Origin: Bolinopsis microptera
Taxonomy: Eukaryota > Ctenophora > Tentaculata > Lobata > Bolinopsidae
NCBI RefSeq assembly: GCF_026151205.1
Contig: NC_087073.1
Coordinates: 6,345,001-6,409,000 of the forward strand
DNA length: 64,000 bases
Reading direction: 5' to 3'
Part shown: positions 18,301 through 30,300 of the stretch, piece by piece
How positions within the stretch are numbered: position 1 is the first letter of the stretch
Layout: every line of letters begins with the position of its first letter
Notes under the pieces: generated by a model
What the model was told of the DNA's origin: nothing
Seen by the model: only the letters and a program-made list of their open reading frames with translations
Database searches by the model: none
Program-made: the position numbers and the translations under genes

Positions 18301-21300
18301 CACAATAGCGAGCATCATAAGGTAAATACCAGTGAAGAGGTCCGAGAAGGAAAGGTTCATTATTAGGAACCGGGTTGGGGTAAACCTGAGGAAGGGAGGT
18401 TATAGCTTGTAAACTAAATCATGCTTAGACACGTGACAGAAACCGAGGTTATAGCATGCAGCATATGATCAAAACAATCTCCTTGTCATATATTACTCGT
18501 TAATTTACTTTGATTTAAACATCAAAAGGGTGGTTAAAAGATTAATTGTTCTAGAATAAGAAATTCAGGAACTAAGATAAACAAGAAGGTTAGGTTACCG
18601 ATGGTGAGACCCAAATCTGCTTGCGTAAAATGCTCCCAGCTATTTTAACGCTGATTTAATAAATTGATAATCGCGAAAATTCTATCGATCGTGATTCTGT
18701 CGCAAACCAGTATCACATTTCCCATTTTGTTCGCCAAAAAAATACATAGGTACTTGAAAATCCGATTTAAAATTATATTTACTTTTTAGTGGATAAGATG
18801 GTGATAGTAAAAAGAGTCAAGTTGCCCAGCACAGCCAAAGTGCAGACGATCCAAACACCCATCCTTAGTACCCAGTTCCCAATTAGGTCTTCACAGGGAT
18901 TAAACTCGTCGGGTTGCGGAGTGCAATGTAGCTGAAACACAGACTTTGTAATTTTCCGGTACCTGCCAATTCCTACTGCCTCTTTGCTGAGCAGGGGCCC
19001 AAAAAGGATTCATAATTAAGCTTCAAGGCTCTGGTGCGCAAAAGGAAGCCAAAATAAGCTGCAAATATTGTACAAAAAATAGAATACAAAGCAAGAGAAA
19101 GAAACCTCGTCAGTAATTGGAGCTAGTTTTAGTATAGTGCCGTTATCACCTTCTTTATCCAGCTCCTCGAAGTTGATAACTGTTACATCCCCGAACTTCA
19201 AATACGCTGCAGGGTAAAACTCTATTACGTGGGTTATTACAGACTATAAAACACGTGACCTCTCCTACCGGTCTTCCCAGTCATCACTTTGAAGTAAACT
19301 CCCCGCCTACAAAGTCACGTTTAGTGAGGAATACAGAACACAATATTACTTGGTGTGGGGGTCCAGGTCAAATCAGCAGCGTCCCTCTTGGGCCGGGGTG
19401 GCTGGGTGGTGGTGGCGGAGGGTAAAGGAGACGTTGTCATGGTCATTGCAGTGTGAGTCGACCAGCTGGCACTGCTCTTTAGTTCTAGTAATCTGTCGCT
19501 GTAGAACTGGAAATCAGTTGTTCCGGTTATGTAGGTGGGGGTTATGTAGGAGCTCGTACCATCCTCTCCTCCCTTCTCTGTGATTAAAACTAACTAAGAT
19601 TAACTTATGTAGAATGTAGATACATAATCCTATTAAGGTTGCGTCTCATTTCTCATCGAAGAGCACAAATAAGTGGAAATACAGATTACTTGTGATGAAG
19701 GGAAATTTTGACCAAAAACAAATAAACTGAGAATTTGTTTACGCAAATCAGCGACAAATTCAATATCTTTGTAATAAATGAATGAAAATGCTTACTGGGT
19801 TGTTTGATGGCTGTAATAAAGGTTGCTTTATAATCGATTGGAGCTTCATCCTTCCAGTGTCCAGACACAAATTTCCCGGTAGTTGTTTTATCTTCTTTCT
19901 TTTGGGAATTCCTTCTTGACGAAGATAATGATGTCATTATCAGAATAAGCGTCACTTGGAAATGATACAAAGCTCTCTCTCGAAAAATCGGGGGATCGTT
20001 TACTTGTTACTGTTACGTAACCACAGAATATGGTTTCAACCGATGACAAGTTTTAAAAACCAGATTCGACGTCACTAGATGCCACAGGAACGAAACCCTG
20101 GCCCACCCTCTTAATTAAATGGACAGGTGACTTTGATCACGGAATTTTAAAGTATAAGTTAAAACAGCTCACTTGATTTTCTTGAACCAGCAGCACATGA
20201 CAGGAAAGGGAACGGTGGCTCTTCTCAGAGCATCAAGACCCTGACGCGGCAGTTTGGAAACCAATTTAACGTTACCTGCAGAAATTAAAGAGATTATAGA
20301 ACGGCCGGTGAGATTTAGTCTATGAAATATTTTCCTCACAATGTGCTTGGTAGAAATTTTTGCGCTTAATCGTAATTCCTTTCTATACACTGACTCAGGT
20401 GATAGTTAAGCTAAGTAAGTGCTTAGAAGGAGATATTATTAACAAATATTTTTGTAAATTTACACGTGTTGATTAAATATCCAATCAGTGAATTACAATT
20501 TTTATTGCCGTTAAAAATTATCGTGTCATCAATTCCTGTGCCCGAAAAGTGAAGCCTTTTTGACAGGCATAGTCCAGAAATTATTGTCATCTAATCAGAA
20601 ATAATGAGAAAGTAGAAGTTAAGAGTGGAAATCAGGACAGCCGGACTGCAAATAGTCAGCTTAGCGTGACCAAAATCACATTTTCGTGTCTCTTTACGGA
20701 ATTCATACTGCCATGTATACTGACAAGTCTATCCCAAAATAAGAAGAATTACCTACCCTCCAGTTTAAGAGTATCCACGGCAGAGAGCCCAACATGAGAC
20801 AGCTCCTCGAGATCAACGTTAAAACTGAGGTCCAGGAACCTCAGGGTCCCAGCCAGTCCGGCGAGGGTTTTGTTGTTGAAGATGGTGAGCTTGTTGTTGG
20901 AGAGGATGAGAGTTGTCAGTGCTGTCTGATCGAAGAAGTTATCAGGGACGTGGCTTATGCCGTTACTCCCTAAGTCTAGCATGGTGAGAAACGAGTTCTC
21001 AGATAATTCCAGCTCTTCTAAGGATGATATCTTGTTTCCCTCAAGATGGAGTCGGTCAATTTCGGGCATCAGTTTCAGAAGTCCTTTCTCAATCCATTCA
21101 ATTTTGTTATGACTCAAGTCTCTGGAAAAGAGGAAATTGTGAGTTTCTGTGAGAAAAGTGAATTCGTAATTAATTCATAATTAATTCATAATTAATTACC
21201 AAACAATTGTCCATTTAAACAGGCCCTGGTAAAATGTGAAACTTAAACCATATGACGTAGTACAAAGAGTAAACAGTAGCACGACACTTACAGATCTTTC

Positions 21301-24300
21301 AGACGACCAGCAGACTTGAAGTGTTTAGCAGGGAGCCTGGATATTTCGTTATCAGAGACGTAGAGAAGGAGAAGAGATGTCGAACAGTGGGGTGGTTCAG
21401 TCAGCTTGTTTCCACTAACGTCCCTAGTGTACCAGAGGTTCATGTTGATATTTCGATAAGGTTTCTGTTCAGTTATTAAGATTTGATATTGAAATTGTCT
21501 CTGATTTCGCGGTTAGTGAAACTTTATTTCGAAATTATAAGCGTTAGTTTAATGTTATGGAATTTCGCAACGATTTATTATTAACGATTTTTGTTTTCGG
21601 TGAATGAATTCGAATATGTCACTTCGAAATATTTTGAAGTTTCACCCAAAGCTTCGGATCTTTCCAGTTAATCGGAGACAAATAAACTTGACGTGGCAAA
21701 AAAGTCGCGATAAGTTGACGGTCATTTACGAATATTTCTCGCTTGTCATGAAATCTATTAGTATTTTATTCTCTGGAAAAATATTTGAAGCTACAGTTTG
21801 GATGAAACAGAGGAAATTTTTAGTCACTCGTATGCGATTCGTTAAATCTAAGAAATTTTGCTTTTTAACTTATTAAAGTTGTAGGGTATTTGTTGTTAAA
21901 ACAAGTCCTTAAATTCATTTAACGCAGAAATATAGCCTGTCACAAGTTATACCAGCCTTCAGTAGTCGATCAGTTTTCTCTGCAAAATATTTCGGGAAAT
22001 CGTTAGAAGGAACAGGAAATAGAAAGAAATAAGGGTCTGCCCGACTAAACTTACAGTTCGTGAAGGTTCGGAAGATGCCTGGACGGTAGGACTAAATGGT
22101 GAAGTGAGTTATGTTGTAGATATAACGTCTCCAGCTGTTCCGTTTTTCTCAAACTTGTTTCAGTTAGATTCTTGATAGAGTTCCCGCTTAGATCTCTGCA
22201 AAGAAAGGTGTCGAATTATTACAAGATTTTACAGCGTGGTTTGAGTATTTGAATGATTAAAAGATTTATTTTAAGAACTTTTTAAAGGTGAATTATCAAT
22301 GTTATTATGTAATAATTTCTAGAGATTTAAAGATGGGTCGTTTTTGTGGGTGCAACATTTTATCTTTATATTCGGGGAACAAGCTCACTATACTAATTCA
22401 GCTCCTGGTTTAAATTAGATTCTGCTTCAATCTAACAGCCATACTTTCAAGTTACAACACTGAAAGACTTACAATTTTAATTTTCATTTTTATACTTACA
22501 ATTTTCGAAGTAGAGGTAGATCAGAGAAACAGTGATCCGGTACATATGAAATAGAATTCTCGGACAGTTGCCTGGTGGGAAAAGCATTGTTATAGTGGAA
22601 CAGTTCGGATAAGATATTAAAGAGGTTTTGAGACGTCTGTATTACCGCATTAGTTTCAATTTGTATTACCTCCTTGAAGGTGTGAGTATTCGAACGATTA
22701 AAAGATTTATTCTATCCCAACAATTACGATCAATACTCATGATTACTCACAGATAATTAAGTTGGGGAAACATCTCAAAATCTTCCTTACAGATGGTGTC
22801 AATCGAGTTTTGGGCCAGGACCCTGAAAGATAATCAAAATTAGAGTTCATACTTAGAACCCGAAACTTTCATCATAGTCTCTAATCATTCAGGACCAGGT
22901 ATTAGACTGTATAAGTGAACAAGTGAAAAAGGGAGATAAGACCCCTGTGCTGAGCATGGCCGGAGGCCCCTTGAGTCGGACAATGTGGGAGTAGTTTTCC
23001 TATTGGTAATGAGTTTGGAAGTTCGGTCTCAAACTTAATAATATGTGGATTGTGGAACACTGCTGCCGTGTTATCTCCAACAATTATCACCAAGCTTCTG
23101 TTTATGCAGCGAATTCATGACCGACCCGGTCAGAGTCTGAAACATTTGTGTATGTGGGAGAATTCTTTTAACATGCATTCTATTTAAATATTAGAGGGAT
23201 ATATAGGGGAGAATAGTGCGTGACTAAAGTCGAAGAACCCCTGGAGTTAGAGAAACGTAGGTAGTTGCGGACAATCGGTGTGAGCACTGTGTGGGCACTG
23301 TGTGGGCACTGTGTGTGCACTGTCTGGGCACTGTGTGGGCAGCTGTGCAACTCTAAACCACTTTATCGGGGAAGAACAGGCCCTGCCACAGTTACAATTT
23401 AATCCGTCTACTTGGAGCTCTGTCATCAGACATGAGCTCGTTCTATGTTTCCCAATTCAAATTATTTTCGTATGCAACGAATAAGGTGAAGAAAATACTG
23501 ATCCGCGGCCAGTAATATCCCCTTGTAATAAATGTAACCTTCGTAATCCCAGACCACGGGACCAACGTATTTGGTCAGTGTAACTCACTAAGAAAATCCG
23601 CCAAACTAGCGATGGTGGCCAGGTAGTCTTACAGTGAGACACCTCTGTACTCTGCACACACAGACACAGGCTTCTTGTAAGCACGTTATCACTTTTGACG
23701 AGCAAAGATTCCATTCCTTAAGCAGAGTGTGGCAAGTGGATGCTGGAAATGAAGTAAGCGCGAAAGTATGCAGTGCGATTTTGGCGTTCACGCTAAATTC
23801 CTGATCCAGGCACATGTGTAATTAAATACATACTTGAAGAAAATATGTGCCAGAAAAAGTAAATGTATGATCTATACTCACAGAACCCGTATTGCAGAGC
23901 GGGTGTTTGGGGGCTGGTTTTGGGGGAAATGTCCGATCACGTTGGAAGCCATCGTACTGAAAATAAAGGATCATCATTTTACCATCCGTACGAAATAGAC
24001 GTTGGAAAACGCTCTTATAGGTTGAGCTAGTGACTAGACTCGTTACTTTTTCGTTGTTTTTAGCGGTAACTAAGTTGCACTTTACTGAGGATTCCTCTGA
24101 AAATCAATAGACCTATTCAATTATTTCAACACATGCATTTATGATTTGTGGCTTCAATGAGCACAAAACATACAACTACCAAGCAGAACATATAACTCAC
24201 CAGTTCTCCAAGTTTTCATACTGTAAAACATTGTCGAAATTCTGCAGTCTATTCTTCTCGATAGACCTGGTTGGGGGGTTGTCATTCGGGTTAGAAAGAA

Positions 24301-27300
24301 CTTTCCATTTGCAGGTGTTGATATGCATTTGGATTTGTTTAACTATAAATATTATTGTTAATAGTAAAGTATGACGTGACTAAGATCGTATTAAACTGAG
24401 CAGCGCAGAAAAAAATTATTATGGAATCGCTAAAACGGGGAGTTACACACTTACAGGGAGAGAAGAGAGGTTTTGAGGTTGTTGAGTTCGGGCACTTCCG
24501 TCAACTTGTTACTTCCAAGTGATCTGAAATACCGGATGTTTTATTACTGCCAAGAGAAATGTCAGATAAACTTAGTGTAGATAACAGGTTATAGGCCTGT
24601 GCGACACCCAATCGCCTAGTGCGCGGTCTTCAGTTTAATAAATTAACCTTTTAAATAAAGTGGTGGAACTTCTGAGAAAAAAGTTTAAACAGTTAAGACC
24701 TTGTGAGTTCAGCTTAGCTTGTTTATGTCATACCCAGGATAGGAAACGGATTATTTGTTCATGCATTAACTTTCGAAACCGCCGTTGGGTTTGTAAATTT
24801 AGGCCTAAGTGGCCAGTTTGTGAGCGTGGGAAAGGAGAAGATTTAGACTAAATCAACTATTATAGTAACAGAGTAGTGATAAAACTTACAAATGAGAGAT
24901 GGAGGGGGACAGAGCATCTTCATGAATCTTCTCTATGGAATTGTACATCAGGGTCCTGAAAAAGGGATTTCTGTCAAATCAAGTCATGTTGAACAAATCA
25001 TTACACATTGAGCAGGTTTTTAGTTGGAATCATATTAGTACCATAGCATGTCTGGTCTTGTTGTGTTCAAAAGAATACTAAAATCAGTGCAGTATATTGG
25101 TGATTGGTCACAGAAATCTAAGTTCTAAAATTTCGGAGAATTCCAGACATTGAGAATTGTCCCGTGAAATTCCATGATTGTTCTGGTTTGTTGTATATAA
25201 GATTTCTACTGCAGATGGATATTAAAATGTTGTCACAAAGTCCCGCCAAATCTGTGCGTTGTTATGAATTTCAAAGTTTAAATATTTTCTATCGGTGATA
25301 ACTTTTTATTTACTGTGGTTTGTGGTTGATAGCTATTGATCCAATATAAGTGAAGTGGTATAAAAATGAAATATTTGATCTAACGCAGCGACTTTACCAC
25401 AAATTAATTGCAGATGAGTAGAATATCACTATTCCAACAATATTTATACAATTAAGGTGTGGACTTTCAAATCGAGTGAGTGATTGCGTTCGTGGTGCCA
25501 TCTAATTTAGGATTGCTTAAGTACCGTGTCGACGATGATCTACCTGGTGGAAACTCTGAACTAATGAACTACAAGCTTGCTAAAACGAACACCTCTCTGA
25601 AGGCTGCTTAATCCTCCGGCTGATTTGCGTGCCATTCCAGGCTAAATATAACTCGTGAGGGTAGCAGTAATATCTCGCACTCTCATGTTAGAAAAAACGC
25701 ACGCAAACGTTAGCATGTCCAGGTGAGGTAATCAATGAGATCAGCTAGGTTTTATCACATATTCTTACAACGAGGAGGGACTGAATAGGGGTTCAGCTAC
25801 CAAGTTTAGAGAAAATAGTGTCGGGATTATAACGATTAACCTGTTAAGCTGTCACCGTCTGCTGGTAGGAACCTTCAACTTTGTGTGTGGCGAACGCGAA
25901 TGTGTTTATAGTACCATGACAAATTGAAATTCTTCCAATACTTCCAAAGAGACAGAACTGTCCCGGAAACTTACAGTACTTTGAGATCTGGTAAGTTGTT
26001 GAGATCTTGCTGGTGCAGAACTGTTAGCTGATTGAAGTCCAAGTACCTGAAGCAGAGGAGCGGTTATTGAGGTAAATCCTTTGAGCTTGGGCCACTGTTT
26101 TAAACTCCAGTTACCCTCTATTCTTGAGATATTACTGTAGACAGTTGTTTCACCCAGTTAGTAACCCCTACAACCCATCCAGTCTATAAAAACTAAAATT
26201 ATAAGATGGTTAAAGAAAAGTTAAACTTCAATTTAAACATGTTTAAGGGCGCTCTGTTGAAATGCGCGCGTCAAAAGGAGCAGTAAGACCTCGGTCACAC
26301 AGACAGAGTGACGACTAAGGACATGGAAGCTCTGCTAGCTAAACTCAGGTCATCCTAGGTAGAGTCCTTAGTTGTTGTGGAGAGGTTATTTTTAGATCCC
26401 CGTACTTTTTAACTGTGTTACTTCACTTAATGAGAGAGGGTGGGGATTTAGGGACTGTCACTACAAACAAAGGGTTTTGTGTTTACAAGTAGCAGCAAAA
26501 CATCCGCAGCAAACAAAGAGTTTTGCTGAAAACTTGGCACCGAGTCCCTCTAAACAAGGACAGAAAGTTATCAACAGAGAATTAGTGTAACAGAAATATC
26601 ATAATAAAGTACTAACAGGCTGCTGAGGGTAGGGTTAGAAAAGTTGTTAACTCGGGAGACTTGGTTGTAAGTCATGTCCAGGATAACAGATGAGGAGCTG
26701 GATATGTTGGGTAAGTTCGTCAGTTTGTTTCCCTTGAGCTTCACGATGTTTACTGACGGAAACTGGTCGAAGAATCCCTCGGCGATGAGCTCGGTTTGAC
26801 AATCGTTGAGAGTCCTGGTGAGGAGTGGTATTGTGAGACTAAGGGGTGTAATCACTGGCACAGCTGCCAGTTACCCGGAACTAGGAAAACTTGACTTGAT
26901 AACTGGGATATCTCACGATAGCTGCCAGCTCCGAAGAACGATGGCTATCGTGTTGTATTGTTATCATTCGCCACTTCATTATTTGACACAGCACGAGATT
27001 CAAACTCTTCGCAGAAACTTACAAGGATAAAAGATCTTTGTATATTTTCCCGCCATCTTTTTGTTTCAGGTGGGTGATTCGGTTTCCAGATAAATCCCTG
27101 AAATATTATATTGTTTAGAACGATATAAGATGTAAACATGAACAACTAACTGACATCACCTTATGCGTCCAGTTATTAAACATCACTATAATATATAGCG
27201 GGGCCAGAATTTCTCACAAATATTAGAAAGATGTTTTAACTCAGGCCATGAGGCCACCCGGCCTTAACTAGCACTTGAACAATAAGATGTAAACATGAAC

Positions 27301-30300
27301 AACTAAGTGACATCACCTTAAGAATCCCCGATTGAGATATTTAGCATGGTCAAAACTTCCCAAAGACTACCAAGGCCAAGCTGTTTTAACCTTGAACTAT
27401 GTCCAAGGCCTTTAACCGGTACAATAAAGAGTTGCATTTGCTTTGAAATATCCCTTTGAGGGAGATCAGCCTAAGAAATTCCCTAAGATGGACCTTAAAA
27501 GTTTCAAACAATCAGACAAACGGACTCTAACCACTTGCTACCAACAAACAAGAAGCCGAAATTCCCATAATTTAGGTCTTCATCAGTTCATGACGGTCTT
27601 CATCAACCAGTTCCGCTCCCCTAGAACCACTGTAGAGGTACACAGTACAACAAGTACACAATACACACGGGGCGTCCGGGAGGCGCCCTCCTACTCTACT
27701 GTTAACACTCTCTATAACTCTCCACAACTTCAAACAGTGGGCTGCCCTCTTAAGAGAGATAAGAAACAATGTGGCCATGAGAATGACACGAGCCGAGAAG
27801 ACCCACAGGGCCTGAAACAAGTTCTTATCAGTGGTGTGATGACAAGTTGTGGGGGCCGGGGAGCGAGGTGGGAGAGGCGGGAACAGCGCACGTGTACAAA
27901 CAATGGAGACCAGAATACAGACGATTTGAGGACAGAGTATTTACAGTATTTCAACTGTTAGACTCAATTTATGGTTGTTATTTATTCAGCAAGATATTGG
28001 GAGTTAAATTCAGGGGACTCGGGTCCTGGATCGAAGGATAATATCCTGAAACTTTGCTCCCATTCTTTTTTCCGTTTATCATAGCATATCGCTAAAATTG
28101 CTGTAACAGCTCTTAGTACCTGTTTCTAAAAATAGAAATGTTGGCGAAGGTTAATTTGTGATAAATTGGCGGACAGAAGGGTATTCAGAGTAATTACCTG
28201 CTGAATTACTACCTGACAAGTGCAGTGTATGTACCATATTAGAGGGTGTGCAGTTTTAACTGAACTCTATACAGGGTACAATATAAGTTTTTGCTGGTTG
28301 GAGAATTTAGAAGGATCCTGCGGGGTAATGATTCCTCAGTTCTCATAAAGGTCACCTGACCAGTTCGATCAAGAACACCAGATTGCCTCCGTGCATGCAG
28401 CCACTCCTTTTTGACGTAATGGAAATAAGCATGAAATCCAAGGGTACGACCTTCATATCTTCTGAATTGTGATTTAAAACTAGTATATGTTTTAGCGGCT
28501 TCGAAAATTCATTCCCCTATTAATGGTGTAAAAAGGTAATCATCAATAAGAACATCTTGCTGCGATCATGTGAGAAAGTTGCCGGTGAGATTTATTTTAG
28601 ACTATAATATTGCTCAATACAGTAAAAAACTCAGCGAATTTTAATTACTTTCAAAAGATTATGGGACAAAATGTGCACCTTGTGCACTTATTCCAATGCT
28701 GGAGACTTTTACAATTAACTTTCAACCGATATGCTGTAAGCTGGGGGCATATCTTAGATTTTTGACCCCATGATATAAGTACAGCGAAAAATTCTGCACA
28801 GATATAATTCCGGCAAAGCTAGACATTAACAGTAAACCCTTTACCCTACACCATAGCATCAAAGTTTAAATAAGTCTTGACCGCGACAGAAAAATTTTAA
28901 ACTCTCTGTAGCCATATCATGTGTCGCAGCTAGTTCCCTGGTTAATTTTTTAAAACATATGGAGGCAAGTTCTTGAAAAATTAGGATTTTCTGTATATAC
29001 CACAAATTGTGGTAAATAAATGACACGTTCTGTAAGAACTGAAGGGTAAACATGTTTACTGAACTTTGCTATGTAGAAATCGATTTAGATTGTTTGCGCC
29101 TAAAATGCGTTAGACAACTTTGATGGCCGATGAAAATCCAGATTATTCATCATTGGTACTTAAACAGTTGTTACATAATTTTCAGAATGGATGCCTAGCT
29201 GTTGCATAAAGAGGAAACCATCATGGCTTGGGTAGTGTAAATTTCTCGTGATTATAAACTAGAGTCACCCTAAAAATCCGAAAATCCCTTCAAAGACCAG
29301 CCCGATGACCGGTCATGGGGGTCTAGTCTGCAATTATTAAATTAGTTCTTTGAAATCAGCAAGGTGATACACAGGAGATCGATGACAGATGCATCTTTTG
29401 TAAATATCTATTTTTAAAGGACCACCCCATATTGAGGGCAAGTTCAAAAGACAGGTACGGGGTTGCACTACCAGACTAGGCTTCCACTGAATCAAATATA
29501 TTACCGCTTACAGCTTAAAATAGCGATCCTGACGAGATGAAGACCATGACTGACTGACAAGTGACAAATAGGGGGAATAAAGGGGAATACTAGACCTCAC
29601 CCCCACACAAGTGCAGACACAAATTACAGCCCACTGACACCGGGGCTTCCTCGTACATTTCCATTTTCGGGCATGAAAAAGCGGACAAATCCAGTTACTA
29701 TTCATTTGACTTTTAAAGTTGAAATTAATTTGACTTTTAAAATGAAGCAGGTCACCAGTCTCATTGATTGATTAGCGTTGTACTTCTTCTTCTTCTTCAC
29801 CCCTCACGCCTATTGTCTTCAGTAATGGACAGTAATTGTGCCGTCAAAAGTTGTCAATTGTAAACAATAATACTGTGTTTTTGACCCATTAAATGAACTG
29901 AGGTCTGACTTTTTTTTCTGCAAGGCCTGAAGATCTTCTATTAATATTTACAAAAGGCTTTGGCGAGGAAACATGATCATTTTGATTATGAGAAAGTAGA
30001 TGGATTCCGGCCCAAATCATACTTTAGAAACTGCGTCTAAATGAAATAATTAATAATCCTACTAAGTACTAAGATCACTTTCGGGTACTAATGATATCTT
30101 AACAATCGGAAGGTATTTTGCGTCTTTTTTGGATGAATCACGGGAGAGGAATATGAAAAATACGGCGCCTCAAATGATTAGTCATAAGGCCCCAATAAAA
30201 TGTATTGAAATTAGTATAACGGTCATGACTCATGAAATAATAATTGTATATCATCTTAATGAAAAGGGATAACATTTTTTGACGGTGAGATCACTTTTGT

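Noticed and set aside
23606-23815. Possible additional LRR exon ([13 protein letters not shown]) in LGR intron 8
   Set aside because: The LRR consensus is poor and no acceptor gives phase 2 without a stop.
27443-27961. 172-codon plus-strand ORF in LGR intron 1
   Set aside because: No recognisable domain, and overlapping ORFs on the other strand in the same GC-rich patch; could be chance.
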